Assembly (NCBI GenBank): GCA_964472035.1
Contig: CAYYIT010000050.1
Coordinates: forward strand, 1 to 17,875
Length of the DNA stretch: 17,875 bases
From: UBA3855 sp964472035
Lineage (GTDB): Bacteria > Bacillota > Clostridia > Oscillospirales > Ruminococcaceae
Direction of reading: 5' to 3'
The position numbers and the translations under genes were made by a program. Shown piece by piece: positions 5,570-13,815 of the stretch. Position 1 is the stretch's first letter. Every line of letters starts with the position of its first letter. The notes below the pieces were generated by a model, which was not told where the DNA came from, did not search any database, and worked only from the letters and a program-made list of their open reading frames with translations.

Positions 5570-7927
5570 ATGAAATTTTCCGACGGACTCTGGCTCAACA
5601 AAAAGGGCTACAGTGTGTACTACGCGACGCAGGCGTATGAATGCACACACACCAGCAATTCCATCACCGTCCTTGCAACGGCAAACGCAGTGTTCAACCG
5701 TGCAATGACGCTCGGCGGCGTGACCTTTGAGATCACCTACACCGCAGTGGCAGATGATGTGATCAAGGTACATATCACCCACCACAAGGGTACACTGAAA
5801 AATCAGCCGAAGTTTGAACTCAACGAACCGGCAGATTATACCGCAGCAGTCATCAATGAAGGCGAGGACTTCATTGAGCTGACCGCAGGCAAGACCAAGG
5901 TACGCGTAAGAAAGGCTTTTGAATGGGATGTAGAATTCTCCTATGACGGCAAGCGCCTCACCGGCGGCGGCTGGAGAGCTACCTCCTATGTAGAGGAGAA
6001 CAAGTTCCTTGCCAAGGCTCGTCTTGAGGCAATGGCGGACGACCAGTTCTTCAATTATCCCGCAGATCCCCGCACGACCTATATCCGTGAGCAGCTGTCC
6101 CTGGACGTGGGCGAATGCATCTACGGCTTCGGTGAGAAGTTCACCACCTTCGTGAAGAACGGCCAGAATGTAGAGACCTGGAATTCCGACGGCGGCACCT
6201 GCTCCGAGCAGAGCTACAAGAGCATTCCGTTCTACATCTCTTCCAAGGGCTACGGCGTTCTCGTGAACAGCTCCGATAAGGTTTCCTATGAAGTGGCTTC
6301 CGACACGGTTTCCAAGGTGTCCATGACCCTCCCCGGCGAAGAGCTGGAATACTACTTCTTCGGCGGCGAGAATCTGCAGACCGTTCTGATGCACTACACC
6401 GATCTGACCGGCAAGCCGGCACTGCCGCCTGCCAACACCTTCGGTCTGTGGCTGTCCACTTCCTTTACCACCGAATACAACGAAGAGACCGTTAATTCCT
6501 TTATTGACGGCATGTTCGAGAGAGATATTCCGCTGCAGATGTTCCACTTCGACTGCTTCTGGATGAAGGGCTACGAGTGGACCAACTTCGAGTGGGACAA
6601 GGAAAGCTTCCCGGATCCCGAGGGTCAGCTCTCCCGACTCCACGACAAGGGTCTGGGTGTCTGCTGCTGGATCAACCCCTACATCGCACAGCGTTCCAAG
6701 CTGTTTGACGAGGGCGAAGAGAACGGCTACCTGATCAAGAATCCCGACGGCAGCGTGTTCCAGACCGACCTCTGGCAGTCCGGCATGGCGATCGTGGACT
6801 TCACAAATCCTGCCGCTTATCAGTGGTTCGGCGATCATGTCCGCAAGCTCTGCCGCATGGGCGTGGATGCCATCAAGACCGACTTCGGCGAGAGAATCCC
6901 GACCAAGGTCAAGTACTTTGACGGCTCCGACCCGATCGCAATGCATAACTACTATACTTATCTCTACAATAAGTGCGTATTCGAGGCGATCGAAGACGTA
7001 TACGGCAAGGGCAAGGCATGCCTGTTTGCACGTTCTGCAACCGTCGGCGGTCAGAAGTTCCCGGTTCACTGGGGCGGCGACTGCTCCGCAGAATTCACCT
7101 CCATCGCAGAGACCCTCCGCGGCGGTCTGTCCCTGTGTGCTTCCGGCTTCGGCTACTTCAGCCATGACATCGGCGGCTTCGAGCAGACAGCTTCTCCGGA
7201 CGTTTATAAGCGCTGGTGTGCATTCGGACTCCTGTCCAGCCACAGCCGTCTGCACGGCTCCACCTCCTACAGAGTGCCGTGGGCATACGAAGAGGACACA
7301 CCGGAGAATCCCGAGAACGCATGCGCTGTTCTGCGCTTCTTCACCAAGCTCAAGGGCAGACTGATGCCTTATCTGTACGCACAGGCTGTGAAGACCTCCA
7401 CGACCGGTGTTCCGATGATGCGTGCCATGGTGATCGACTATGCAAACGATCCGGCATGTCTGTCCCTGGACAAGCAGTATATGTTCGGTGACAACCTGCT
7501 GTGCGCTCCGATCATGAATTCCGAGGGCACCGCGGACGTTTACCTGCCGGAGGGCAAGTGGACGGATATCATTACCGGCGAGACCTTTGAGGGCGGCAGA
7601 TACATCCGCAGAACCTGCAGCTTCCTCGAAATGCCCGTATTCGCTAAGCCCAATTCCATCGTGACCTACGGTCAGTTTGACAAGAATGTCGTTTATGATT
7701 ATGCACAGGGCGCCGATGCCGTGATCTACAACCTCGAGGACGGCAAGACCGCCGAGGCATCCATCTATGACAGTGAGGCAAACCTCGTCGTTACCATCAA
7801 GGCAGCAAGATGCGGCGATACCATCAAGGTGACTGCATCCGCAACCGATAAGACCTTTACTGTTTCCCTCGCCGGCACGGACAAGTCCGTGACCATGGGA
7901 GGCGGTATCACTGAGGTGGAGCTGTAA
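5570..7927 (+). CDS. yicI: GH31 family alpha-xylosidase (YicI type)
   Basis: The 785-residue product starts at the ATG at 5570, with AGGAGG (5558-5563) 6 bases upstream; the upstream reading frame crosses the promoter and is not used. It aligns from memory with E. coli YicI (772 residues) through long stretches, including KTDFGERIP, FDGSDP, VHWGGD, SHDIGGFE, WCAFGLLSSHSRLHG, SYRVPWAY and TPMMRAM-like VPMMRAM. The predicted nucleophile is D438 in KTDFGE and the acid/base D504 in WGGD; their spacing of 66 equals that in YicI (D416, D482). The order is an N-terminal beta-sandwich, the (beta/alpha)8 barrel, then C-terminal beta domains. No signal peptide is present, so it should act in the cytoplasm, releasing alpha-xylose from imported xyloglucan oligosaccharides such as isoprimeverose. 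It is the first gene of a four-gene unit. Substrate preference within GH31 is inferred. Confidence 0.93.
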   Translation: MKFSDGLWLNKKGYSVYYATQAYECTHTSNSITVLATANAVFNRAMTLGGVTFEITYTAVADDVIKVHITHHKGTLKNQPKFELNEPADYTAAVINEGEDFIELTAGKTKVRVRKAFEWDVEFSYDGKRLTGGGWRATSYVEENKFLAKARLEAMADDQFFNYPADPRTTYIREQLSLDVGECIYGFGEKFTTFVKNGQNVETWNSDGGTCSEQSYKSIPFYISSKGYGVLVNSSDKVSYEVASDTVSKVSMTLPGEELEYYFFGGENLQTVLMHYTDLTGKPALPPANTFGLWLSTSFTTEYNEETVNSFIDGMFERDIPLQMFHFDCFWMKGYEWTNFEWDKESFPDPEGQLSRLHDKGLGVCCWINPYIAQRSKLFDEGEENGYLIKNPDGSVFQTDLWQSGMAIVDFTNPAAYQWFGDHVRKLCRMGVDAIKTDFGERIPTKVKYFDGSDPIAMHNYYTYLYNKCVFEAIEDVYGKGKACLFARSATVGGQKFPVHWGGDCSAEFTSIAETLRGGLSLCASGFGYFSHDIGGFEQTASPDVYKRWCAFGLLSSHSRLHGSTSYRVPWAYEEDTPENPENACAVLRFFTKLKGRLMPYLYAQAVKTSTTGVPMMRAMVIDYANDPACLSLDKQYMFGDNLLCAPIMNSEGTADVYLPEGKWTDIITGETFEGGRYIRRTCSFLEMPVFAKPNSIVTYGQFDKNVVYDYAQGADAVIYNLEDGKTAEASIYDSEANLVVTIKAARCGDTIKVTASATDKTFTVSLAGTDKSVTMGGGITEVEL

Positions 7928-7942
7928 GCAGCTCCCCCATTC

Positions 7943-7957
7943 CCGGTGTTCCACCGG
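7943..7957 (+). other. Small hairpin just upstream of the PH-domain gene's ribosome binding site
   Basis: CCGGTG (7943-7948) and CACCGG (7952-7957) pair around TTC, with AAAGGAG starting at 7958. There is no T run, so it is not a terminator. It may stabilise mRNA ends or tune translation within the operon. Confidence 0.35.
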
Positions 7958-7972
7958 AAAGGAGTGTATCAT

Positions 7973-8356
7973 ATGGCAAAACAGGAAGCATTTGAATATC
8001 TCTGGACGGATAAGAAGCGCACGATCTTCGGCCTTCCGATCTCGTTCACACGCTACTATCTGACCGAAACAAAGTTCATCTGCCGTACGGGTCTGCTCAG
8101 CATCCAGGAGGATGAGATCGATCTGTACAAGATCACGGACAAGAAGCTGTACTTCCCCTTCTGGCAGCGCATCTTCAAGTGCGGCACGATCAAGATCTAC
8201 AGCCGCGACACGGATTCTCCGGAAAAGGATGTCATCAGCATCAAGAACTGCCGCAAGGTCTCCGAGATGCTCGACAAGCAGATCACTGAGCATCGTGACC
8301 GTTACAGCATCCGCGGCCGCGACATGATGTTCGAGGACAACTGCCACTGCGAATAA
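7973..8356 (+). CDS. Small bacterial PH-domain (bPH_2-like) protein
   Basis: The 127-residue product starts at the ATG at 7973, with AAAGGAG (7958-7964) 8 bases upstream; a GTG at 7946 falls within the hairpin and is not used. About residues 8-105 fit the bacterial pleckstrin-homology pattern of YdbS/YdbT-like proteins: YLWTDKKRTIFGLPISFTRY, then a YLTETKF strand, GLLSIQEDEIDLYKITDK, and a strand near GTIKIYSRD ending in ISIKNC. A final helix (VSEMLDKQITEHRDRY) follows, with a short tail containing CHC. No membrane segment or signal peptide is seen, so it is probably cytoplasmic or peripheral. The function of such stand-alone PH proteins is not known. It lies 45 bases after the GH31 gene and 39 before the methyltransferase. 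Confidence 0.75.
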   Translation: MAKQEAFEYLWTDKKRTIFGLPISFTRYYLTETKFICRTGLLSIQEDEIDLYKITDKKLYFPFWQRIFKCGTIKIYSRDTDSPEKDVISIKNCRKVSEMLDKQITEHRDRYSIRGRDMMFEDNCHCE

Positions 8357-8395
8357 GCAGCAATACCGCACAAACAAACGAAAGGAACTGCACTC

Positions 8396-9502
8396 ATGAA
8401 TGTCACTGCATATCCCCCGAAAGGGGCAGGTCTGGAAAGTCTGATCACAGAAAAGAAATCCTGCTGGGAACGTCTCCAGGCAGAAAAGCGCCCGATCTTC
8501 ATCTATGGCATGGGGGACGGTGCGTCCAAAATCATGTCGGTGTTCCGGCAGTACGGCATCGCCGTAGCAGGTATCTTTGCAAGTGATGAGTTTGTCAGAG
8601 GACATTCCTTTGCAGGGTACCGTGTGCATAAGCTCTCTGAGGTGGAGGAGATGGTGGATGATTTCGTCATCGTCCTCGCCTTTGCAGCGGGCTATCCTTC
8701 CCTTGTGGAGTACATCCGTGAGCTTTCCAGAAAGCATACACTCTATGTCCCCGATGTTCCGGTCATCGGTTCGGGACTGTTTACCTATGACTACTGCATG
8801 GAGCATCTGCAGGAGCTGAACACGGTATACCGCAGCCTTGCAGATGACGAATCCAGACGCGTCTTCCTGAATGTCATCCAGTTCAAGATCAGCGGTGATC
8901 TGCACTATCTGGATGATATCACTGCCGAGCCGGAGGAGATCTACAAGCAGATCCTCCGCCCGAGCCGCAACGAGACCTTTGTGGATCTGGGCGCCTACAA
9001 CGGCGATACCATCCGCGAGCTGCTCGAATACACGGGCAACCGCTACTATGCGGTCCATGCGGTGGAACCGGATAAGAAGAATTTCAAAAAGCTGGTGCGC
9101 TATATTGAAGAAGAAGAGAAAAAGCGCATCAATGTCTATCAGTGTGCCGCATGGTGCAAGGATACGGAGCTTCCGTTCAGCAACAAGGCCGGAAGACAGT
9201 CCGTTCTGTCCCCCGGCGGCTCCATGCTGCCCGTGCGCAGCGTGGACAGCATCCTGCGCGGCCAGGCTCCGACACTGATCAAAATGGATGTGGAGGGTTT
9301 TGAACGCGAGGCCATCTGGGGCGCATCCCGCTCCATCGTGCGCTACTCGCCAAAGCTGGTGGTGGCTATGTATCATCGCAACGAGGATATTTTTGAGCTT
9401 CCCCTGCTGGTCAAGAAATTGAATCCGAAATACAAGCTGTACATTCGTCACAGACTCTATATTCCCGCATGGGAAACCAATCTCTATGCTGTGACGGAGT
9501 AA
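8396..9502 (+). CDS. FkbM-family SAM-dependent methyltransferase with N-terminal Rossmann-like domain
   Basis: The 368-residue product starts at ATG 8396, with AAAGGA (8381-8386) 9 bases upstream. About residues 185-368 are an FkbM-type methyltransferase (Methyltransf_21): motif I is VDLGAYNGDTI (D197-D204), the acidic end of strand 2 is AVEPDKKN (E224), and the family hallmark KMDVEGFE is at K296-E303. About residues 30-125 form a separate Rossmann-like region (RPIFIYGMGDGASKI, then GIFASDE and VIVLAFAAGYP), similar to the nucleotide-binding front domains found with sugar-modifying enzymes. FkbM proteins methylate hydroxyl groups of sugars or secondary metabolites, so a glycan substrate is the likely reading. 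It is cytoplasmic with no signal peptide. It sits between the PH-domain gene and a secreted wall-binding protein in one operon. Confidence 0.85.
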   Translation: MNVTAYPPKGAGLESLITEKKSCWERLQAEKRPIFIYGMGDGASKIMSVFRQYGIAVAGIFASDEFVRGHSFAGYRVHKLSEVEEMVDDFVIVLAFAAGYPSLVEYIRELSRKHTLYVPDVPVIGSGLFTYDYCMEHLQELNTVYRSLADDESRRVFLNVIQFKISGDLHYLDDITAEPEEIYKQILRPSRNETFVDLGAYNGDTIRELLEYTGNRYYAVHAVEPDKKNFKKLVRYIEEEEKKRINVYQCAAWCKDTELPFSNKAGRQSVLSPGGSMLPVRSVDSILRGQAPTLIKMDVEGFEREAIWGASRSIVRYSPKLVVAMYHRNEDIFELPLLVKKLNPKYKLYIRHRLYIPAWETNLYAVTE

Positions 9503-9530
9503 GCGGCTTTCTGAAACGGAGGGCATTCCC

Positions 9531-10976
9531 ATGTCTAAGTATTTCCGTACCGCTGCCATACTTCTGACAGCGGCAGCAGCCATGCTCATCGGTACGGCAA
9601 GCGTATCCGCTGCTGAGCAGACCGATGATATCTCCCCCTGCATCATCCTTCCCGAGGACGATTACTCCGAGGGCTGGATCACCTTTGAAGGCAAGCATTA
9701 CTACATGCAGGCCGACGGCACCCTCGCCATGGGCGAGACCACCATTGACGGCGTCCCCTATCTGTTCGGCTACAGCGGCGCACTCAAGACCGACTGGCAG
9801 ACCGTGGCAGGCAAACGGTATTACTACGACCCTGCGACCGGCACTCCGGTCTTCGGCTGGGTATCCTATTTCGGCAGCTATTACTATGTTTCCGAGGATA
9901 CCGGCAAGCTGACGGACTTCTGCGAGATCGACGGCGAACGCTACTACTTCGGTACGGACGGCATGCTCCGTCAGGGTGCATTTTTCTATGATGATATGCT
10001 GTATTGTTCCGATCCGGAAAGCGGCGCACTCGGTTCCGGCATCCATCTTACGGATGACGGCATCTACTGCACTGACGGGGATGGCATCGCCCTCTCCGGC
10101 TGGCAGGAAGAACGCGGCAGCCGCTATTATTTCGATCCGCAGACCGGACGCGGCTATAACGACGGCTTTGCGGAGATCGACGGCGTGTGCTACTATTTCT
10201 CTGAGAACGGCGTTATGGCAACGAACTTCCTCTACACAGAGGACGGCACGCTCTACTGCTTTGCCGAGGATGGCAGCATGTACTGCGGCGGTCTGACGGA
10301 GGTTTACGGCAAAATCTATTATTTCCAGACGGACGGCTCCGCTGCAATGGGCTGGTACACCGTGGACGGAACGGAATATTATTTCCAGGAAAACGGCGCA
10401 ATGGCGTGCGATGTGACACTGAGCCTTGACGGCTATCTGTGCACCTTCGATGAAGACGGCATCCTGATCAAAAGGGTGACGGATGAGATCCGCCTGGAGG
10501 TTCCCGACTACAAGCAGTTCGATGAGGAGTGGGGCAGCGAAGCACTCGGCAGCTCCACGCTCAAAAGCTCCGGCTGCCTTGTAACGGCAATGGCCATGCT
10601 CCATTCCTACACAACAAGCGCGGACGTCACGCCCGTCACGATGCGTGATATGCTGGCCTTCACCGGCGGCGGCGCACTGGCGAGCTGGGCGGACATCACG
10701 GATCTCGGCTATACCGTGGAGACCTACGAGAGCTGTGCCGTGACGGAAACCATCCTGGAGCATGTCTTTACGCAGCTGCGCGAGGGCAAGCCCGTTGTCA
10801 TGGGCTGCAAGAACAGCTCCGGCGGTCAGCACTATGTCACCATCATCGGCTACACCGGTGACGGCAACAGCTTCACTGCGGATCTCTTCCTGATGAATGA
10901 TCCCGGCTCGAGCAAACGGTATGTCCTGTCCGAATATCTTGCGCTCTTCCCCAGACTTTACAAGCTCATTTATTAG
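9531..10976 (+). CDS. Secreted cell-wall-binding-repeat protein with C-terminal C39-like peptidase domain
   Basis: The 481-residue product starts at ATG 9531, with GGAGGG (9518-9523) 7 bases upstream. A signal peptide covers about residues 1-28 (ends VSA-AE). Residues about 47-325 are roughly a dozen aromatic repeats of about 20 residues with the cell-wall/glucan-binding pattern (GWxxxxGxxYYFxxDGxMxxG), which bind choline or glucan in relatives. Residues about 330-481 match the Peptidase_C39_2 pattern: PDYKQFDEEWG, then SSGCLVTAMAM (candidate nucleophile C349), GGQHYVTIIGY (H434) and LMNDPG (D457). The three positions are in the right order for an active cysteine peptidase, but this group also contains non-proteolytic members. 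It is exported and wall- or polysaccharide-attached. It is last in the operon, 28 bases after the methyltransferase, and a strong terminator follows. The target is unknown. Confidence 0.85.
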   Translation: MSKYFRTAAILLTAAAAMLIGTASVSAAEQTDDISPCIILPEDDYSEGWITFEGKHYYMQADGTLAMGETTIDGVPYLFGYSGALKTDWQTVAGKRYYYDPATGTPVFGWVSYFGSYYYVSEDTGKLTDFCEIDGERYYFGTDGMLRQGAFFYDDMLYCSDPESGALGSGIHLTDDGIYCTDGDGIALSGWQEERGSRYYFDPQTGRGYNDGFAEIDGVCYYFSENGVMATNFLYTEDGTLYCFAEDGSMYCGGLTEVYGKIYYFQTDGSAAMGWYTVDGTEYYFQENGAMACDVTLSLDGYLCTFDEDGILIKRVTDEIRLEVPDYKQFDEEWGSEALGSSTLKSSGCLVTAMAMLHSYTTSADVTPVTMRDMLAFTGGGALASWADITDLGYTVETYESCAVTETILEHVFTQLREGKPVVMGCKNSSGGQHYVTIIGYTGDGNSFTADLFLMNDPGSSKRYVLSEYLALFPRLYKLIY

Positions 10977-10983
10977 CATTCTG

Positions 10984-11016
10984 CATCCCTGCTTCGGCAG
11001 GGATGTTTTGTTTTTT
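10984..11016 (+). terminator. Terminator of the GH31 operon
   Basis: CATCCCTGC (10984-10992) pairs perfectly with GCAGGGATG (10997-11005) around a TTCG tetraloop, followed by TTTTGTTTTTT (11006-11016). It begins 7 bases after the stop codon and is one of the clearest terminators in the window. Confidence 0.93.
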
Positions 11017-11093
11017 CATCGAAACCGTCAAATCTCCAGTTTTTTCGTGATTTCAGAGATGGAATACTGTAAAAATTACCATGTGAAATCCTC

Positions 11094-11122
11094 TTGATTT
11101 TTTAATTGCGGTGTGCTATAAT
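11094..11122 (+). promoter_or_regulatory. Promoter of the UDP-sugar pyrophosphorylase operon
   Basis: TTGATT (11094-11099), 17 bases, then TATAAT (11117-11122) with TG at 11114-11115 (extended -10). The predicted start is about 11129, 64 bases before the GTG start codon at 11193. Confidence 0.8.
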
Positions 11123-11128
11123 GAAATT

Positions 11129-11161
11129 ATGAATATCTATTTAACAAAAAACGACTACTAA
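11129..11161 (+). other. Possible leaderless 10-codon upstream ORF
   Basis: ATG at 11129 opens a frame encoding MNIYLTKNDY, ending at TAA 11159-11161, between the promoter and the pyrophosphorylase gene. The predicted transcription start coincides with this ATG, so it would be read without a leader. There is no ribosome binding site and chance is a good explanation. Confidence 0.15.
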
Positions 11162-11192
11162 CTGTTACCAAAACGAATGGAGGTACAGCATC

Positions 11193-12419
11193 GTGACGAT
11201 TTCTGAAGCAACTGAAAAACTGCGCAGCTGCAAGCAGCAGCATCTTCTGCGCTGGTATGATACATTATCCGAAACCGCACAGGAGGAACTCCTCCGGCAG
11301 ATCGACGATCTGGATCTGCATCTTCTGGATGTGTTCGCTGCACATCAGTCCGAGGCAGACCGCGGCGTACTGGAACCGCTCGGTGCGGTGACCCTTGATG
11401 AGATCGCCGAAAAGCATGACGAATATGAGGCAGCCGGCCTCGATGCGATCCGTCAGGGCAAGGTCGGCGCAGTGCTGCTGGCTGGCGGCATGGGTACGCG
11501 CCTCGGCTCCGACCATCCCAAGGGCATGTTCGATATGGGCGAGACAAGACCGCTCTATATCTTCGAATGCCTGATCAATAACCTGATGGAAGTGGTGGAC
11601 AAGGCAGGTGCCTATGTTCCGCTGTTCATCATGACAAGTGAGAAGAATGACGAGGAGACCCGCGAGTTCCTCGAGGAAATGAAGTACTTCGGCTATAACG
11701 AGGAATACGTCCACTTCTTCATGCAGGAAATGGCACCCGCCGTTGATGAAAACGGCAGCATCCTGCTGGAGGAAAAGGGCCGGATCGCCACCTCCCCCAA
11801 CGGCAACGGCGGCTGGTTCTCTTCCATGGTGAAGGCAGGTCTCCTGTCCGTGCTGGACCGCGAGGGCATCGAATGGCTCAATGTCTTTGCTGTGGACAAT
11901 GTACTCCAGCGCATTGCAGATCCCTGCTTTGTGGGTGCGACCATCCTGTCCGGCTGTGATTCCGGCAGCAAGGTGGTCAGCAAGGCGGCTCCCGATGAGC
12001 GCATCGGCGTACTCTGTCTCGAGGACGGCACGCCCTCCATCGTGGAATACTACGAGATGACTGAGGAAATGGCGACCCGCCGTGAACCCGACGGCAGACT
12101 TTCCTACAACTATGGCGTGATCCTGAACTACCTGTTCCAGACCGAACGCCTCAAGGCCATGACCGGCGCCAATATGCCGATCCATGTTGTCAATAAGAAG
12201 GTGCCCTTCATCAATGATGCCGGCGAGCTTGTGCAGCCGGAGGCACCCAATGCCTATAAATTCGAAACGCTGGTGCTGGATATGGTGCACATGCAGAGCA
12301 GCTGTCTCTCCTTCGAGGTGGACAGAAGCCGTGAATTCGCACCTGTCAAGAATGCGACCGGCGTGGATTCCGTTGAATCCGCCCGAGCGCTGCTGCGCCG
12401 GAACGGCGTGACACTCTGA
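11193..12419 (+). CDS. UDPGP-family UDP-sugar (glucose or N-acetylhexosamine) pyrophosphorylase
   Basis: The 408-residue product uses a GTG start at 11193, supported by GGAGG (11179-11183) 9 bases upstream. The nucleotide-binding signature is LAGGMGTRLG (residues 96-105), followed by SDHPKGMF with K110. Further family features are FIMTSEKND, PNGNGGWF (uracil and sugar contacts in the family), VFAVDNVLQRIADP, a conserved VEYYEM, and KFETLVLDM. This is the eukaryote-like AGX1/UGP1 superfamily, distinct from bacterial GalU and GlmU. The reaction is UTP plus sugar-1-phosphate to UDP-sugar and pyrophosphate, in the cytoplasm. Whether the sugar is Glc, GlcNAc, GalNAc or another cannot be settled by eye; the pattern looks closer to the UDP-N-acetylhexosamine enzymes. 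It heads an operon with a COG5610-like protein and a glycosyltransferase, so the UDP-sugar may feed a cell-surface glycan. Confidence 0.87.
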   Translation: MTISEATEKLRSCKQQHLLRWYDTLSETAQEELLRQIDDLDLHLLDVFAAHQSEADRGVLEPLGAVTLDEIAEKHDEYEAAGLDAIRQGKVGAVLLAGGMGTRLGSDHPKGMFDMGETRPLYIFECLINNLMEVVDKAGAYVPLFIMTSEKNDEETREFLEEMKYFGYNEEYVHFFMQEMAPAVDENGSILLEEKGRIATSPNGNGGWFSSMVKAGLLSVLDREGIEWLNVFAVDNVLQRIADPCFVGATILSGCDSGSKVVSKAAPDERIGVLCLEDGTPSIVEYYEMTEEMATRREPDGRLSYNYGVILNYLFQTERLKAMTGANMPIHVVNKKVPFINDAGELVQPEAPNAYKFETLVLDMVHMQSSCLSFEVDRSREFAPVKNATGVDSVESARALLRRNGVTL

Positions 12420-13756
12420 TGCTGCCGAAATACGCGGCAGCCCTGCACAGCATTCCGCCCTTTGCCGAAAGCGCCGAGGCGCTTCTTCCGGAGTGCAGTA
12501 CGATGCACACACGACTGACTGCACAGGTCACAGCTCCCGTGCTGTTCACCTATGTGTGGCATGTCCTGCGGGAAGCCGAGGCACTGGGTCTGAAGCGGCT
12601 GTACTTCCTTGCAAGGGATGGCTATGTCCTCCTGGAGATCGCAAGGGAGATCGCAAAGGTTCATCCTGTTCAGGCGGAACTGCGGTATCTGTACTGTTCC
12701 CGCGCTTCGCTGCGGATGCCCTCCTATCACAGGATCGCACCGGAGGAAGCCATGGAACTGCTCCTGCACCGTGGTACCAATCTGACCAGAAGACATATTC
12801 TCGACCGTGCCCATCTGACGGATGCGCAGCGCCTTGCTGTGTATGAAGCGCTGGGCTGTCGGGAAGAAAACGAGCATACCCCTCTGACAGAGCAGGCATT
12901 TGCGGATTTCTGCAAGGATCTGCGGAGCTGCAAGCAGTTCCGGGAGTATGTCGACCAGAATTCCAGGGATTCATATGATGCCGCCATCGCCTATTTCCGA
13001 CAGGAAGGGCTGATGGATGGAGTTCCCTTCGGCATCGTGGACAGCGGCTGGACCGGCTCCATGCAGCGCAGCCTGCGGCAGCTTTCCGATGAAATTCCGC
13101 CCGTGACCGGCTTCTACTTCGGCATGTTTGCAAGACCGAAGTCCAGCGAGGACGGTGACTACCGGACGTGGTATTTCTCGGCGGACAGCAGTATCGGTGT
13201 CCTGACAAAATTCAACAACAACGTGTTTGAGTGCATGTGTGCAGCGCCGCACGGCATGACCATCGGCTACCGGAAAGAAAAAGAGAACCGGTATGTGCCG
13301 GTGTGCAAGGCAGCGGCTGCAGGACCGGATGTGCTGCAGACCATTGAAGCCCAGATCGGCGTGTGCAGAAAGTTTGCTGCTGCATGCGCACCGAAGATCC
13401 GGTTCGATGCCTTCTCTCCGGAGAAAATGCATCGCATCAGCCGAAAGCTCCTGCAGGGACTGATGTACCGTCCCGATGCGGCAGAAGCCGAGGCGTTCGG
13501 GGTCTTCCCCTTCTGCGACGATGTGACCGAATCCTACACCGGCACATTGGTACAGCATAACAGCGAACAGGTGCTGCGGGATCATCTCATTTTCCGCAGG
13601 ATCTTCCGAAAACTCCGCGGCCTAAAGCCGTCCGGAGAACTCTTCTGGATATACGGCACGCTTTCAGTCAGCACGCTGCACTGCAAGGCAATGCGGCGGC
13701 TCTCACTGCGCGCCTGGGATATCCTGCGATGTATGATCAACAAGCATAGACCCTAA
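12419..13756 (+). CDS. COG5610-like (HAD-related) protein of glycan gene clusters
   Basis: The 445-residue product starts at an ATG at 12419 that overlaps the preceding TGA by one base (TGATG), so translation is probably coupled; no separate ribosome binding site is obvious. Key phrases are RLYFLARDGYVLLEIA (Y62 to D67), SRASLRMPSY, and FGIVDSGWTGSMQ (D208 to G213). These recur in large proteins annotated as predicted HAD-superfamily hydrolases (COG5610) in polysaccharide and O-antigen clusters. The N-terminal DxFDTL-type HAD nucleophile motif typical of the longer members is absent, so this may be a stand-alone version of the second domain, and catalytic activity is uncertain. No signal peptide or membrane segment is seen. 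Its place between a UDP-sugar pyrophosphorylase and a glycosyltransferase argues for a role in glycan assembly. Family assignment is moderate. Confidence 0.6.
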   Translation: MLPKYAAALHSIPPFAESAEALLPECSTMHTRLTAQVTAPVLFTYVWHVLREAEALGLKRLYFLARDGYVLLEIAREIAKVHPVQAELRYLYCSRASLRMPSYHRIAPEEAMELLLHRGTNLTRRHILDRAHLTDAQRLAVYEALGCREENEHTPLTEQAFADFCKDLRSCKQFREYVDQNSRDSYDAAIAYFRQEGLMDGVPFGIVDSGWTGSMQRSLRQLSDEIPPVTGFYFGMFARPKSSEDGDYRTWYFSADSSIGVLTKFNNNVFECMCAAPHGMTIGYRKEKENRYVPVCKAAAAGPDVLQTIEAQIGVCRKFAAACAPKIRFDAFSPEKMHRISRKLLQGLMYRPDAAEAEAFGVFPFCDDVTESYTGTLVQHNSEQVLRDHLIFRRIFRKLRGLKPSGELFWIYGTLSVSTLHCKAMRRLSLRAWDILRCMINKHRP

Positions 13757-13815
13757 GCGTGACTGAACAACGACTGACGGACAAGGAATTTCCGACGATT
13801 ACAAGGGGGAACACC

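Noticed and set aside
5336..9646. Minus-strand open frame of about 1436 codons opposite the GH31-FkbM genes
   Set aside because: It lies opposite three well-supported genes, has no ribosome binding site and no recognisable domain; codon bias of the real genes leaves this frame stop-free.
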